From: an endosymbiont of Lamellibrachia barhami
Lineage (GTDB): Bacteria; Pseudomonadota; Gammaproteobacteria; Chromatiales; Chromatiaceae
Length of the DNA stretch: 50,485 nucleotides
Assembly: GCF_011947365.2 (NCBI RefSeq)
Contig: NZ_JAAVSH020000001.1
Span: 4,011,422 to 4,061,906, forward strand
Reading direction: 5' to 3'
In this document: piece after piece, positions 16,512 to 26,668 of the stretch
How positions within the stretch are numbered: position 1 is the first letter of the stretch
Layout of the letters: the number at the start of each line of letters is the position of its first letter
The notes under the pieces: generated by a model
What the model saw: only the letters and a program-made list of their open reading frames with translations
Told to the model about the DNA's origin: nothing
Databases searched by the model: none
Position numbers and translations under genes: made by a program

Positions 16512-17486
16512 ATGGCCTTATCCGAATTTGATCTGATTCGACGCTATTTTTCCGAAGTGGTGGTCATGCGTGATGACGTGGTGCTCGGCATCGGCGATGA
16601 CTGTGCCCTGTTGCGGTTGCCTCCAGATCATGAGCTGGCGGTCACTGTGGATACCCTGGTGTCCGGCGTGCATTTTTTCCCCGATGTGGATCCGGAAGCG
16701 TTAGGTCATAAGGTGCTGGCGGTCAATCTCAGTGATTTGGCGGCGATGGGGGCGCAACCTGCCTGGGTGACATTGGCCCTGACTCTACCCACAGCAGACA
16801 GCAACTGGCTGGCGGCATTCAGCAAGGGTTTTTCAGCGTTGGCGAAACGCTATGGTGTGCAACTCATTGGCGGAGACACTACCCGTGGGCCGCTCTCCAT
16901 CACGGTTCAGGCCCAGGGTTTTTTGCCCTCTGGCAGTGCATTGACCCGATCCGGTGCTCATCTGGATGACCTGATCTGTGTCACCGGCAATCTTGGGGAT
17001 GCCGGGCTCGCACTCTCCGCAAAGCAGGGACACAGGTTGCTGCAAACCTTTGACTTGCGTGATGTCCTACAACGGCTGGAACGTCCGGAACCCCGTGTTG
17101 GGATGGGGCTTGAGCTGCGTGAGCTTGCGACCGCCGCCATCGATATCTCTGACGGGCTCCTGGCCGACCTCGGACATATCCTGCAGGCTAGTGGGGTGGG
17201 TGGCAGATTGAATCTATCACAGCTCCCCATGACGCCACCGGTGGCAGCGGTTGTTGCTGAAACGGATGGATGGTCGCTGCCGTTGGCCGCCGGGGATGAT
17301 TATGAACTCTGCTTCACCCTGCCTGCCGAAAGGCTGCATGAGGTGGAGGCGATCAGTGGTCGCCTGGCTTTGCCAGTATCAGTGGTCGGCCGCATTGAAG
17401 CGGACTCCGGACTGCGCTGCGAGCGGGAGGATGGTACCCTTTGGCAACCACCTGCCGCAGGATTTGATCATTTTGCCGATGTCTGA
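16512..17486 (+). CDS. thiL: Thiamine-monophosphate kinase
   Basis: This 324-residue ATP-dependent kinase converts thiamine monophosphate to the active cofactor thiamine diphosphate. The N-terminal FDLIRRYF, the metal-binding GIGDDCAL near residue 27, the TVDTLVSGVHF segment and LGGDTTRG-type motif (here IGGDTTRG near residue 119) are all present, as is the late AAGDDYELCF near residue 258. The length matches the family. The stop overlaps the pgpA start by eight bases. Confidence 0.96.
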   Translation: MALSEFDLIRRYFSEVVVMRDDVVLGIGDDCALLRLPPDHELAVTVDTLVSGVHFFPDVDPEALGHKVLAVNLSDLAAMGAQPAWVTLALTLPTADSNWLAAFSKGFSALAKRYGVQLIGGDTTRGPLSITVQAQGFLPSGSALTRSGAHLDDLICVTGNLGDAGLALSAKQGHRLLQTFDLRDVLQRLERPEPRVGMGLELRELATAAIDISDGLLADLGHILQASGVGGRLNLSQLPMTPPVAAVVAETDGWSLPLAAGDDYELCFTLPAERLHEVEAISGRLALPVSVVGRIEADSGLRCEREDGTLWQPPAAGFDHFADV

Positions 17487-17967
17487 CTCAACCGCCAACC
17501 CCGCCCCTAATCTGCGTAACCCGGTACATCTGTTGGCTTTCGGTTTTGGTAGCGGCGCCATGCCCTTTGCGCCGGGTACTTTCGGCACCCTGGTCGCAGT
17601 CCCGATCTATCTGTTGATGACCCCACTGGCACTGACCGCCTATTTGGTCACTGTGTCGCTGATGTTCGTGGTGGGGATCTGGCTCTGCGAGCGAACCTCC
17701 CGTGATCTCGGTGTACACGATCATGGCGGTATCGTTTGGGATGAGATTGTCGGGTATCTGATTACCATGATTATGGCGCCCGCAGGCTGGCAGTGGCTGC
17801 TGCTCGGGTTTGTACTGTTTCGCCTCTTCGATATTTTCAAGCCCTGGCCCATCAACTCCATCGACCGCAAGGTGGGCGGGGGACTGGGCATCATGCTGGA
17901 TGATGTGGTGGCAGGTCTCTTCGCGCTGTTGGTGATGCAGTTGATCCGAATTTCGGGGCTTATCTGA
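17479..17967 (+). CDS. pgpA: Phosphatidylglycerophosphatase A
   Basis: This 162-residue inner-membrane phosphatase converts phosphatidylglycerophosphate to phosphatidylglycerol. I chose the ATG at 17479, inside the end of thiL, because the upstream extension in the same frame is only the thiL shadow. The family's GFGSGAMPFAPGTFGTL segment lies near residues 19-35, and the acidic VWDEIVGY near residue 86 and FRLFDIFKPWPI near residue 114 are the metal and substrate motifs. It has three to four membrane helices. It overlaps the next gene by one base (TGATG). Confidence 0.95.
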   Translation: MSDSTANPAPNLRNPVHLLAFGFGSGAMPFAPGTFGTLVAVPIYLLMTPLALTAYLVTVSLMFVVGIWLCERTSRDLGVHDHGGIVWDEIVGYLITMIMAPAGWQWLLLGFVLFRLFDIFKPWPINSIDRKVGGGLGIMLDDVVAGLFALLVMQLIRISGLI

Positions 17968-18611
17968 TGCTGAGACGGCTGGCCTTCCTGCTGATTGCCA
18001 TACTGTTTCCTGTAGCCGCCATCGCGGTTGACAGGATTACTGTCGAGGCGCTTTTTTCCAACAAGGTAATGGTCACCATCGATGGTACCCGTCGTTTGTT
18101 GAAACTCGATCAGCCCTCGCCGGAGGGCGTGGTCTTGATCGACGCGGACAGCCGTGAGGCGGTGATAGAGGTGGATGGAGAGCGGCAGATATACCGACTC
18201 GGCAATCATGTCTCCAGCCAATTCAGCAAGCCGGAAACGACCACCGCCAGGATCCAGCGGGATCTGAACAACAGTTACTCGACGGTAGGCAGCATCAATG
18301 GCCGTAACGTGCGCTTTTTGGTCGATACGGGGGCGTCGGCGGTGGCCATGAATTCACGGGTTGCCAAGCGCCTTGGGGTCTCATATAAGCTGGATGGCAA
18401 GCGTATTTCGGTCAGCACGGCGTCCGGCATAACACCGGCCTATGAAGTGATGCTGGATCGGGTGCAGGTGGGGGATATCAGGCTGAACCAGGTACGAGGG
18501 TTTGTTATCGAAGGGGAGAGTCCACGACAGGTATTGTTGGGTATGAGTTTCCTCAGCCGGGTGAAGATGGAGGATCAGGGGGCGGTACTGCTGTTGCACA
18601 GCAAGTACTAA
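17967..18611 (+). CDS. Exported retropepsin-like aspartic protease (clan AA)
   Basis: This 214-residue protein belongs to the single-domain retropepsin-like family found in proteobacteria (TIGR02281-type). An N-terminal signal peptide or anchor (residues 1-20) indicates a periplasmic location. The catalytic FLVDTGASAVAMNS motif places the active aspartate at D120; a homodimer would complete the site. The C-terminal VLLGMSFLSRVKM segment is the second hallmark. Its start overlaps the pgpA stop by one base, so it is translated as part of the thiL-pgpA unit. Its substrate is unknown. Confidence 0.85.
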   Translation: MLRRLAFLLIAILFPVAAIAVDRITVEALFSNKVMVTIDGTRRLLKLDQPSPEGVVLIDADSREAVIEVDGERQIYRLGNHVSSQFSKPETTTARIQRDLNNSYSTVGSINGRNVRFLVDTGASAVAMNSRVAKRLGVSYKLDGKRISVSTASGITPAYEVMLDRVQVGDIRLNQVRGFVIEGESPRQVLLGMSFLSRVKMEDQGAVLLLHSKY

Positions 18612-18614
18612 CAG

Positions 18615-18637
18615 ATAAATCTGAATGACAGATTTAT
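18615..18637. terminator. Perfect 9-bp hairpin just after the retropepsin gene
   Basis: ATAAATCTG-type arm (18615-18623) pairs with its exact complement (18629-18637) across a five-base loop, four bases after the stop codon. It is AT rich and lacks a T run, so termination is uncertain; with the REP-like element that follows it forms a double hairpin between convergent genes. Confidence 0.4.
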
Positions 18638-18643
18638 GAGCTG

Positions 18644-18706
18644 TAGGCCCGATCAAGCTTGCGGATCGGGCGTATACTGCCGGTTCCGCAAGCTTGAACC
18701 GGCCTA
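18644..18706. repeat. REP-like element, copy B (two inverted units)
   Basis: The first unit (18644-18671) has the CGATC/GATCG stem; the second (18678-18706), in reverse orientation, has the GGTTC/GAACC stem. The loop is AAGCTTGCG-type, a variant shared by both units of this copy. It lies between the convergent retropepsin and folE2 genes. Confidence 0.85.
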
Positions 18707-18720
18707 CGATTTGCTGGTAG

Positions 18721-19536
18721 CTAACTACCCGCCGCCTTATCCCGCTCGATCAGTGCATAGGCCGAGTGGTTGTGGATCGATTCGAAGTTCTCCGATTCAA
18801 TGACATAGGCACTGATGCGATCCTCATTGTTTAGGCGCACCGCCACGTCCCTAACCATGTCCTCGACGAACTTTGGATTGTCGTAAGCGCGTTCGGTGAC
18901 ATGTTTCTCATCCGGTCGCTTGAGCAGTCCGAAGAGTTCGCAGGAGGCCTCCTGCTCGACCATGTCGATGATCTCCTCAATCCAGATAAATCCTCTGGTG
19001 CGTGCCTGTATCGTGACGTGAGAGCGCTGGTTGTGAGCGCCACGATCGGAGATCTTTTTCGAGCAGGGACAGAGGCTGGTGACTGGCACTACTACCTTGA
19101 TGTCGATGTTGGCAACGCCTCTGTGGATCTCTCCAATCAGGGTGACATCGTAGTCGAGCAAGCTCTGTACATTGGAAACCGGCGCGGTTTTATTGATGAA
19201 GAAAGGGAAGCTCATCTCGATGTGACCCGACTCGGCTTCCAAGCGCTCCGCCATCTCCGTCAGCATGTCCTTGAAGGATTCAACGGTGATCTCGTAGTCG
19301 TGGCTGTTGAGGATCTCCACAAAACGGGACATGTGAGTGCCCTTGAAATTGTGGGGCAGGTTGACGTACATATTGAAGTTGGCAATGGTGTGCTGTTCGC
19401 CCTCACTGCGATCTTTGATGCGCACCGGGTGGCGGATATCCTTGATGCCCACCTTATCTATGGCGATTCTGCGGGTATCTTCGCTGCTCTGGACATCCGC
19501 AATCTGGGTGCCGGTGTGAGGGGTGTTTTCTGCCAT
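18721..19536 (-). CDS. folE2: GTP cyclohydrolase FolE2 (type IB)
   Basis: This 271-residue enzyme makes dihydroneopterin triphosphate from GTP, the first step to folate and queuosine, with a flexible metal requirement that allows activity when zinc is scarce. I chose the ATG at 19536 (AGGA ribosome site eight bases upstream) over one 42 bases further out. The family motif [19 protein letters not shown] near residue 143 and the C-terminal IHNHSAYA are present. No FolE1 is visible in the window. No recognisable Zur site was found upstream. It is transcribed alone, convergent with the retropepsin gene across a REP-like element. Confidence 0.93.
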   Translation of the reverse strand: MAENTPHTGTQIADVQSSEDTRRIAIDKVGIKDIRHPVRIKDRSEGEQHTIANFNMYVNLPHNFKGTHMSRFVEILNSHDYEITVESFKDMLTEMAERLEAESGHIEMSFPFFINKTAPVSNVQSLLDYDVTLIGEIHRGVANIDIKVVVPVTSLCPCSKKISDRGAHNQRSHVTIQARTRGFIWIEEIIDMVEQEASCELFGLLKRPDEKHVTERAYDNPKFVEDMVRDVAVRLNNEDRISAYVIESENFESIHNHSAYALIERDKAAGS

Positions 19537-19721
19537 GTCTGGGATCCTGCTTCGCCAACCTTGTGCGAAGTCATGCAAATACTGAGTCGGGAAGTCGGAG
19601 GATAGTCTGCCACCTTTTCAGGGACAACCGACAGAACCTCTGGTTTTTCCGTATATTCCTCATTGGGAAGACGGCCAGCGTAAAACGGCTAATTATCCCA
19701 AGCAGAAGGGAGGGGTGCAAG

Positions 19722-20624
19722 TTAATGATTTCGGCCGATGATGTAATCGGCGATCCAGCGTAACGGTGCAGCCTCTTCTCCAAAACCCTCCAGGCTCTGT
19801 AAGGCATTCTGTCGGAACTCCTCCGCTTTCTCGCGGGCACCTGTGAGGCCGAGTAGAGAAGGGTAGGTGGATTTGTTCTGGGCCTGGTCCTTGCCCTGGG
19901 TTTTTCCCAGGGTCTCGGTGTCGCCCTCCACATCCAGGATATCGTCCCGGATCTGAAATGCCAGCCCGATACATTTCGCAAAGTGGCTGAGTTTGCGGAC
20001 TATTTCAGAATCGAGATCGGGATTCAATAGTGTGCCCATGCGGACGCTGGCGCAGATCAGCGCCCCCGTTTTGTGGATATGCAGATTTTCCAGTTCGGTA
20101 AGATTCAGCTCGCGTCCGGTCGCACCCAGATCCAGCGCCTGGCCACCGGCCATGCCTCTGGAACCGCTGGCACGGGCAAGTGTCTCCACCATCTTCAGCC
20201 GGGTTTCGGTATTCGCTTCCAGAGTGTTATCGGTGCAAAGGATCTGGAAGGCCAGAGTCTGCAGGGCATCGCCGACCAGGATAGCGGTGGCCTCGTCGAA
20301 TGCTTTGTGGCAGGTGGGGCGCCCACGGCGCAGGTCATCGTCATCCATTGCCGGCAAATCGTCATGCACCAGTGAGTAGGCGTGGATCATCTCGATCGCA
20401 CAGGCGGCGGTATCCAGTCGTTCCATCTTGACGCCGGTGGCCTGTCCCGCAGCGTAGACGAGTACCGGTCGGACACGTTTGCCTCCGCCCAGGGCGGCAT
20501 AGCGCATTGCTTCATGCAGTAGTGTGGGCGTGGTGCCGGTCGTGGGCAAAGTGCGATCGAGGGCGTGCTCCACCCGTGCCTGGCAGAACTGCATAAAGTC
20601 CCTAAGATGGGTTTCACCCGTCAT
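19722..20624 (-). CDS. ispA: Farnesyl diphosphate synthase (polyprenyl synthase)
   Basis: This 300-residue prenyltransferase condenses isoprenyl units to farnesyl (or geranyl) diphosphate, feeding undecaprenyl and quinone synthesis. The first aspartate-rich motif DDLPAMDDDDLRRG near residue 92 and the second, RDDILD near residue 232, are intact; GGGKRVRP near residue 50 binds isopentenyl diphosphate. The start at 20624 overlaps the end of xseB by eleven bases; an in-frame ATG at 20651 is possible but less likely. dxs, the usual third gene of this cluster, is not here; the downstream side holds 185 bp and then folE2. Confidence 0.93.
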   Translation of the reverse strand: MTGETHLRDFMQFCQARVEHALDRTLPTTGTTPTLLHEAMRYAALGGGKRVRPVLVYAAGQATGVKMERLDTAACAIEMIHAYSLVHDDLPAMDDDDLRRGRPTCHKAFDEATAILVGDALQTLAFQILCTDNTLEANTETRLKMVETLARASGSRGMAGGQALDLGATGRELNLTELENLHIHKTGALICASVRMGTLLNPDLDSEIVRKLSHFAKCIGLAFQIRDDILDVEGDTETLGKTQGKDQAQNKSTYPSLLGLTGAREKAEEFRQNALQSLEGFGEEAAPLRWIADYIIGRNH

Positions 20625-20850
20625 GCTGGAAAGGCTCCAATTCAGCGTCATTGGAATCGCCGGTCAACAGACGAACTTTCTGTTCCGCCGCGTCCAGCGC
20701 CTGCTGGCAGGTACGGGTCAGTTCCACCCCCCGTTCAAAGGATTTCAGTGACTCATCCAGGGATAAATCGCCCTGTTCCAGGGTCTCGACCAGGGATTCC
20801 AGCTCGCTCAGCGCCTCTTCCAGGGGCGGGCTCTTCTTTTTTCTCGGCAC
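20614..20850 (-). CDS. xseB: Exodeoxyribonuclease VII small subunit
   Basis: This 78-residue coiled-coil protein is the small subunit of exonuclease VII, which degrades single-stranded DNA together with XseA. The family signature is clear: FEEALSELESLVETLEQGDL-like sequence at residues 9-28 and SLKSFERGVELTRTCQQAL after it. The lysine-rich N-terminus is usual. It is the first gene of an xseB-ispA operon, translationally coupled by overlap. xseA is elsewhere. Confidence 0.93.
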   Translation of the reverse strand: MPRKKKSPPLEEALSELESLVETLEQGDLSLDESLKSFERGVELTRTCQQALDAAEQKVRLLTGDSNDAELEPFQHDG

Positions 20851-20992
20851 GGTTTGGCTCTATAACGGATGTCTGTGTGGATTGAATATCAACTATTAGA
20901 CCACACGGTAAAGAGATAAAGCCAACCTATGCGGGATTGAAACCTCGCCACGGGCTATCGGGGTGTGTAAACTTCCTGGCTTCGTATATTTC

Positions 20993-21006
20993 CAAGTTTA
21001 AACTTG
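20993..21006. promoter_or_regulatory. 14-bp perfect palindrome before parE
   Basis: A perfect palindrome centred on TTTAAA with CAAG/CTTG ends lies 20 bp before the parE start and just after a TATATT at 20985-20990. A related half, TAAACTT, lies at about 20968-20974. An operator is possible; no regulator can be named. Confidence 0.35.
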
Positions 21007-21007
21007 A

Positions 21008-22912
<1,905 letters not shown>

Positions 22913-22969
22913 GTGACTCGGGTTTTGTTGGATTTTGAACTGTTTGAGGGTGCTCCCCGGATATTGAAT

Positions 22970-23524
22970 ATGTATAAACAGGGTCTTTCACTGATTGTCC
23001 TGACAGTTGTTCTGATGTCGTCGGTCGTTATTGCCGCGCCGGCAGATAATGAGCGTTTATCCAGCAACGGTGTAACGAAAACAGAGTTGTTGGATACGGC
23101 CGATCTGCGCCAGCTGCAGAGTCAGCTTGATCAAGTAAGGAAATTGGCCCCGTCATTACGGGTTCAGCTACGAAATCTACGTCATCAGGCAGGTTTCAGA
23201 CGGTTCGATCCTTTTGAGATCGAGCTTCATATGAGCCGCGCCCAGAGCGGCATCGAACGTCTGCTTCGTCTCCACCAGCGCCCGACAGCCTCCTCTATGC
23301 AGATCCATTTTATTGCAGTGGATCTGCAGCGGCAATCTGTGGGACTGACACGTCAGCTGGAAAAAGTGGAAATAGTGATTGAAAGGATTGATGAGTCGCT
23401 GGATGAAGATATCAAGCAGGAGAGTGTGGTCATTGAAAGGAATGAGAAGTTTCTGGATACGCTCACTTTATTTGCCGAAACTGTTCAGGATGCCTCAAAG
23501 CTGATCGGGCAAAGAAGCGAATAG
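22970..23524 (+). CDS. Exported helical protein of unknown function
   Basis: I do not recognise this gene. The frame is open from the parE stop, but I prefer the ATG at 22970 because a signal peptide starts there (KQG, then a hydrophobic core, ending VIAAPA). The mature part of about 160 residues is rich in leucine, glutamine and charge, and is predicted to be three to four long helices; there are no cysteines. It lies 57 bp after parE and 49 bp before the SCO gene, so it may be co-transcribed with either. It may be a periplasmic chaperone-like or scaffold protein, but this is speculation. Confidence 0.6.
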   Translation: MYKQGLSLIVLTVVLMSSVVIAAPADNERLSSNGVTKTELLDTADLRQLQSQLDQVRKLAPSLRVQLRNLRHQAGFRRFDPFEIELHMSRAQSGIERLLRLHQRPTASSMQIHFIAVDLQRQSVGLTRQLEKVEIVIERIDESLDEDIKQESVVIERNEKFLDTLTLFAETVQDASKLIGQRSE

Positions 23525-23573
23525 TGGCCGATTCGCTTTAGCCACTCAATCTATACCGAAATCGGAAGTCATC

Positions 23574-24197
23574 ATGCAGCGTATCTTCCTATTGGGCGTC
23601 ATTGTGTTGTTGAGCGGCTTGCTGATATGGGTGGCGCTGTTCTGGGCTCCTCAGTCTGACAGTGTGCCCAGTCACGAACAACTCTCCATCTCCGCAACAC
23701 CCGTTGGCGGCAATTTTGCGCTTGAATCACATCTGGGGCCTGTATCGCTGAACGATTATCGGGGTAAGGTTGTCATCCTCTATTTTGGCTATACCTGGTG
23801 CCCGGATATCTGCCCGACGAGTCTGGGTTTTCTCAGCATGGCCCTGAACGAACTGACTGAGGATGAGCTTGCCGGGGTACAGCCGCTGTTCATCAGCGTC
23901 GATCCCAAGCGCGATTCACTGGAGCGGCTCAGGGTGTATGGGGAGTACTTCCATCCAAGCATTTTAGGTGTCACAGGTTTGCCGGAAGCCGTGGAGGAGG
24001 CCGCAGAGAAATATGGCGCAGCCTATAGCATCGTAGAACAGCTCACTGAATCCAATTATGTGGTGGATCACTCGGCGGATACTTACTTTATCGACCGGGA
24101 GGGAGAGCTGACGAAAGTGATGCCTCATGGTACACCACCCGAAGAGATGTTGGCCCTGATGAGACGAATGCTGTCAGAAGGGGCGGCGAATCAATAG
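23574..24197 (+). CDS. SCO1/SenC/PrrC-family copper chaperone
   Basis: This 207-residue thioredoxin-fold protein delivers copper to, or reduces, the CuA site of cytochrome oxidase or other periplasmic copper enzymes. An N-terminal anchor (residues 4-24) holds it to the inner membrane. The copper ligands are the two cysteines of YTWCPDICPT near residues 77 and 81 and the histidine of VVDHSADTYF near residue 166. No oxidase genes adjoin it. The last codon and stop (TAG) lie in the first bases of a REP-like element. A second SCO domain occurs in the window at 46459-47892. Confidence 0.92.
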   Translation: MQRIFLLGVIVLLSGLLIWVALFWAPQSDSVPSHEQLSISATPVGGNFALESHLGPVSLNDYRGKVVILYFGYTWCPDICPTSLGFLSMALNELTEDELAGVQPLFISVDPKRDSLERLRVYGEYFHPSILGVTGLPEAVEEAAEKYGAAYSIVEQLTESNYVVDHSADTYFIDREGELTKVMPHGTPPEEMLALMRRMLSEGAANQ

Positions 24198-24262
24198 GCC
24201 GGTTCAAATAGAGTGGAACCGGCACTTCCTAGTGCCTGATCCGCTGCGCTTGATCAGGCCTA
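24195..24262. repeat. REP-like element, copy C (two inverted units)
   Basis: The first unit (24195-24224) has the GGTTC/GAACC stem with a diverged loop; the second (24233-24262) has the TGATC/GATCA stem and the loop CGCTGCGCTT. The TAG that opens the element is the stop codon of the SCO gene. It lies between convergent genes. Confidence 0.85.
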
Positions 24263-24278
24263 CTGATCCTGTTCTGGA

Positions 24279-25793
24279 TTATTCGAAAGAGAGTCCGAAG
24301 CCAGTGGCTTCAAGATAGTCCGCTTCCTGTTTTAACTCGGCGTGGGTCAGTGGATGAGACTCCAGCCAGCCTTGCGGGAACTCCAACAGCAGATGATTTC
24401 CCTCGACCTCCAACAGGGCGTGCGGCTTGGTTACCGCTGAGCGGCTGCGATGCAGCAATACTGCAAGACGCAGCAGAATGCAAAGCTGTTTTGTACAGTG
24501 CACCACATCCTTGGGTAGCGCCTCGAAGGTGGAGGAGGGGAATTTGCGCCGGTGTCCCCGCACCAGCGCGGCAATCACACACTGCTCCTGCCGGGTAAAT
24601 CCCGACATGTCGGAGTTTTCCAGCAGATAGGCGCCGTGCTTGTTGAACTGGCTGTGGGAGACGGTGAGACCGATCTCATGCACAAGTGCGGCCCAACTCA
24701 GCATGTTGGAGTAGCTGGGATCGCCCATCTTCCAGGCTTTGATGACTTGGTTGAAGAAGGCCAGGGCAGTGGCTTCGACACGCGCTGCCTGGTCGGCGTC
24801 TATATTGTAGCGTTTGGATAGAGATTTGATGGTGCGTTCGCGGGTGTCTTCGTGACGGCTGCGGCCGACCATGTCGTAGATCAATCCCTCTCGCAGCGCC
24901 TCGTCGGAGACCTGCATCTGCTCAATGCCGATATGGCGAAAGACTGCCAGGAGGACCGCGACGCCACCAGAGAAGACAGGTTTCCGTTCCGCTGACAGTC
25001 CTTTCAGGTTGAGTGCTTCTACGCTGCCCGCAGCAATCATCGCCTTTTGCAGTTTTTCCAGGGATCTTAGAGTGATGCCCTGCTCACTCCAACCCTCTTC
25101 CAGAACCACTTTTTGGATCGCTTTGATGGTGCCGGAACTGCCGATGGCGAGAGCCCAGTTACCGTCGCGAAACCAGGCGCGTACAGGACGGATCTCGATG
25201 GCGCAGGCAAGCTCTGCCTTTTTCATCGCCTTAGCGGTGATATTACCGTCTTTGAAAAATCCCCTGCTTATGCTGACGCAGCCCATGTGCAGGCTCTCGC
25301 GCTGGCGGGTGGTGAAGCCTTCGCCGATGATGAGTTCAGTACTGCCACCACCGATATCCACCACCAGACGGCGTTCATCCCCTGCGGCAAGGCCGTAAGC
25401 CACGCCGAGATAGATCAGGCGGGCCTCTTCGCGACCGGCAATGACCTCGATGGGATGGCCCAGCGCCTGCTGGGCGGTCTCCAGGAAATTGTCTGCTGAA
25501 CTTATCTGGCGTAGGGTGTTGGTGCCGACGGCGCGGACATTTTTAGAAGGGATAGAACCCAATCGCTGGCCGAATCGCTCAAGGCAGGCGATGGCCCTTT
25601 CTGCCACCTCGGGTTTAAGCTGTTTGGTTTTGGTCAAACCTTCGCCAAGTCGCACCATCTCCCGTAATTTGTCGATGATCTGCAGATGGCCGTCGGTAAC
25701 GCGGACGACAATCAGGTGGAAGCTGTTGGAGCCCAAATCGATGGCAGCAACAGTTTCCTGGAGGCCTGTGGTTGGTGGCGTATTGTCCTGCAT
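24279..25793 (-). CDS. ppx: Exopolyphosphatase (Ppx/GppA family)
   Basis: This 504-residue enzyme removes phosphate from the ends of polyphosphate, or converts pppGpp to ppGpp; the two activities are hard to separate by sequence. The ASKHA ATPase-like phosphate loops are AAIDLGSNSFHLIVV near residue 16, and VVDIGGGSTELIIGEG near residue 142. The C-terminal HD-like helical region (about 320-500) has the length of long Ppx forms. The start has a GGAG ribosome site. ppk is not in the window. It is divergent from the NUDIX gene across 289 bp in which I see no definite signal. Confidence 0.92.
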   Translation of the reverse strand: MQDNTPPTTGLQETVAAIDLGSNSFHLIVVRVTDGHLQIIDKLREMVRLGEGLTKTKQLKPEVAERAIACLERFGQRLGSIPSKNVRAVGTNTLRQISSADNFLETAQQALGHPIEVIAGREEARLIYLGVAYGLAAGDERRLVVDIGGGSTELIIGEGFTTRQRESLHMGCVSISRGFFKDGNITAKAMKKAELACAIEIRPVRAWFRDGNWALAIGSSGTIKAIQKVVLEEGWSEQGITLRSLEKLQKAMIAAGSVEALNLKGLSAERKPVFSGGVAVLLAVFRHIGIEQMQVSDEALREGLIYDMVGRSRHEDTRERTIKSLSKRYNIDADQAARVEATALAFFNQVIKAWKMGDPSYSNMLSWAALVHEIGLTVSHSQFNKHGAYLLENSDMSGFTRQEQCVIAALVRGHRRKFPSSTFEALPKDVVHCTKQLCILLRLAVLLHRSRSAVTKPHALLEVEGNHLLLEFPQGWLESHPLTHAELKQEADYLEATGFGLSFE

Positions 25794-26082
25794 GATCTGA
25801 CCATCTCCGGTGTGAAGTCCGGATGATTTTACCGGGAGCTATGGCGATTATCTAACCTTCGTTTTCTTTATCGGTCAGTGGCCGCTGATTGTCGCTTTTG
25901 CCGGCGCGTGTAAAACTGATGCGTTCTCAGAGGATTGCATATCTTACTATTACTGTTTGTATGGAAAATCGCTGTGTTTGGGGGTTCTTAGGTGATAATG
26001 GCAGGCAGCCTTGGGTAAATACAATGGTTTGAAAAGATTGGCCGAAGGTCTGTTGGAGCAGGAAAAATATGAGAGTTGATCG

Positions 26083-26652
26083 ATGAAGTATTGCAGCCAG
26101 TGCGGCGCTGAGTTGGAAATTAAAGTGCCGGATGGAGACAATCGGCCCAGGCACATCTGCGCTGAGTGTCTGACGGTCCACTATCAGAATCCCAAGATGG
26201 TGGTGGGTTGTATTCCGATGTGGGAAGACAAAGTGCTGCTCTGCCGCCGAGCGATCGAACCCCGTTACGGACTATGGACACTGCCTGCGGGTTTTATGGA
26301 AAACGGCGAGACCAGCCAGGAGGGCGCAGCCAGGGAGACCCTGGAGGAGGCGAATGCCAGAGTGGAGGTGGAGACGTTGTATGCACTCTTCAATCTTCCT
26401 CACATCAGCCAGGTTTATATGTTGTTCAAAAGCCGTCTGATGGATCTCGACTTTGGACCGGGCAGCGAGAGTCTGGAGGTCGCTCTGTTTGCTGAGCAGG
26501 AGATCCCCTGGGATGAGATTGCCTTTCCGGTGGTCCATGAGACCCTGCGGCTTTTTTTCGAGGATGCCAGGCGTAATCACTATGAATTGCGCAGCGGGAC
26601 GATTGTTCGTCTGTCAGACAATCCCCGCCGCTACCACACCCAACTGCTGTAG
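26083..26652 (+). CDS. NUDIX hydrolase with N-terminal zinc ribbon
   Basis: This 189-residue protein hydrolyses a nucleoside diphosphate linked to another moiety, perhaps NADH or FAD. A zinc ribbon (CSQC at residues 4-7 and CAEC near residue 28) precedes the NUDIX domain, whose box reads G-x5-E-x7-R-E-T-x-E-E in GFMENGETSQEGAARETLEEAN near residue 68. The layout is that of the Zn-ribbon NUDIX group related to NudC but shorter. The partner gene on the other strand ends 16 bp downstream. Substrate unknown. Confidence 0.88.
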   Translation: MKYCSQCGAELEIKVPDGDNRPRHICAECLTVHYQNPKMVVGCIPMWEDKVLLCRRAIEPRYGLWTLPAGFMENGETSQEGAARETLEEANARVEVETLYALFNLPHISQVYMLFKSRLMDLDFGPGSESLEVALFAEQEIPWDEIAFPVVHETLRLFFEDARRNHYELRSGTIVRLSDNPRRYHTQLL

Positions 26653-26668
26653 AGTCAGCAGGCGTAAG

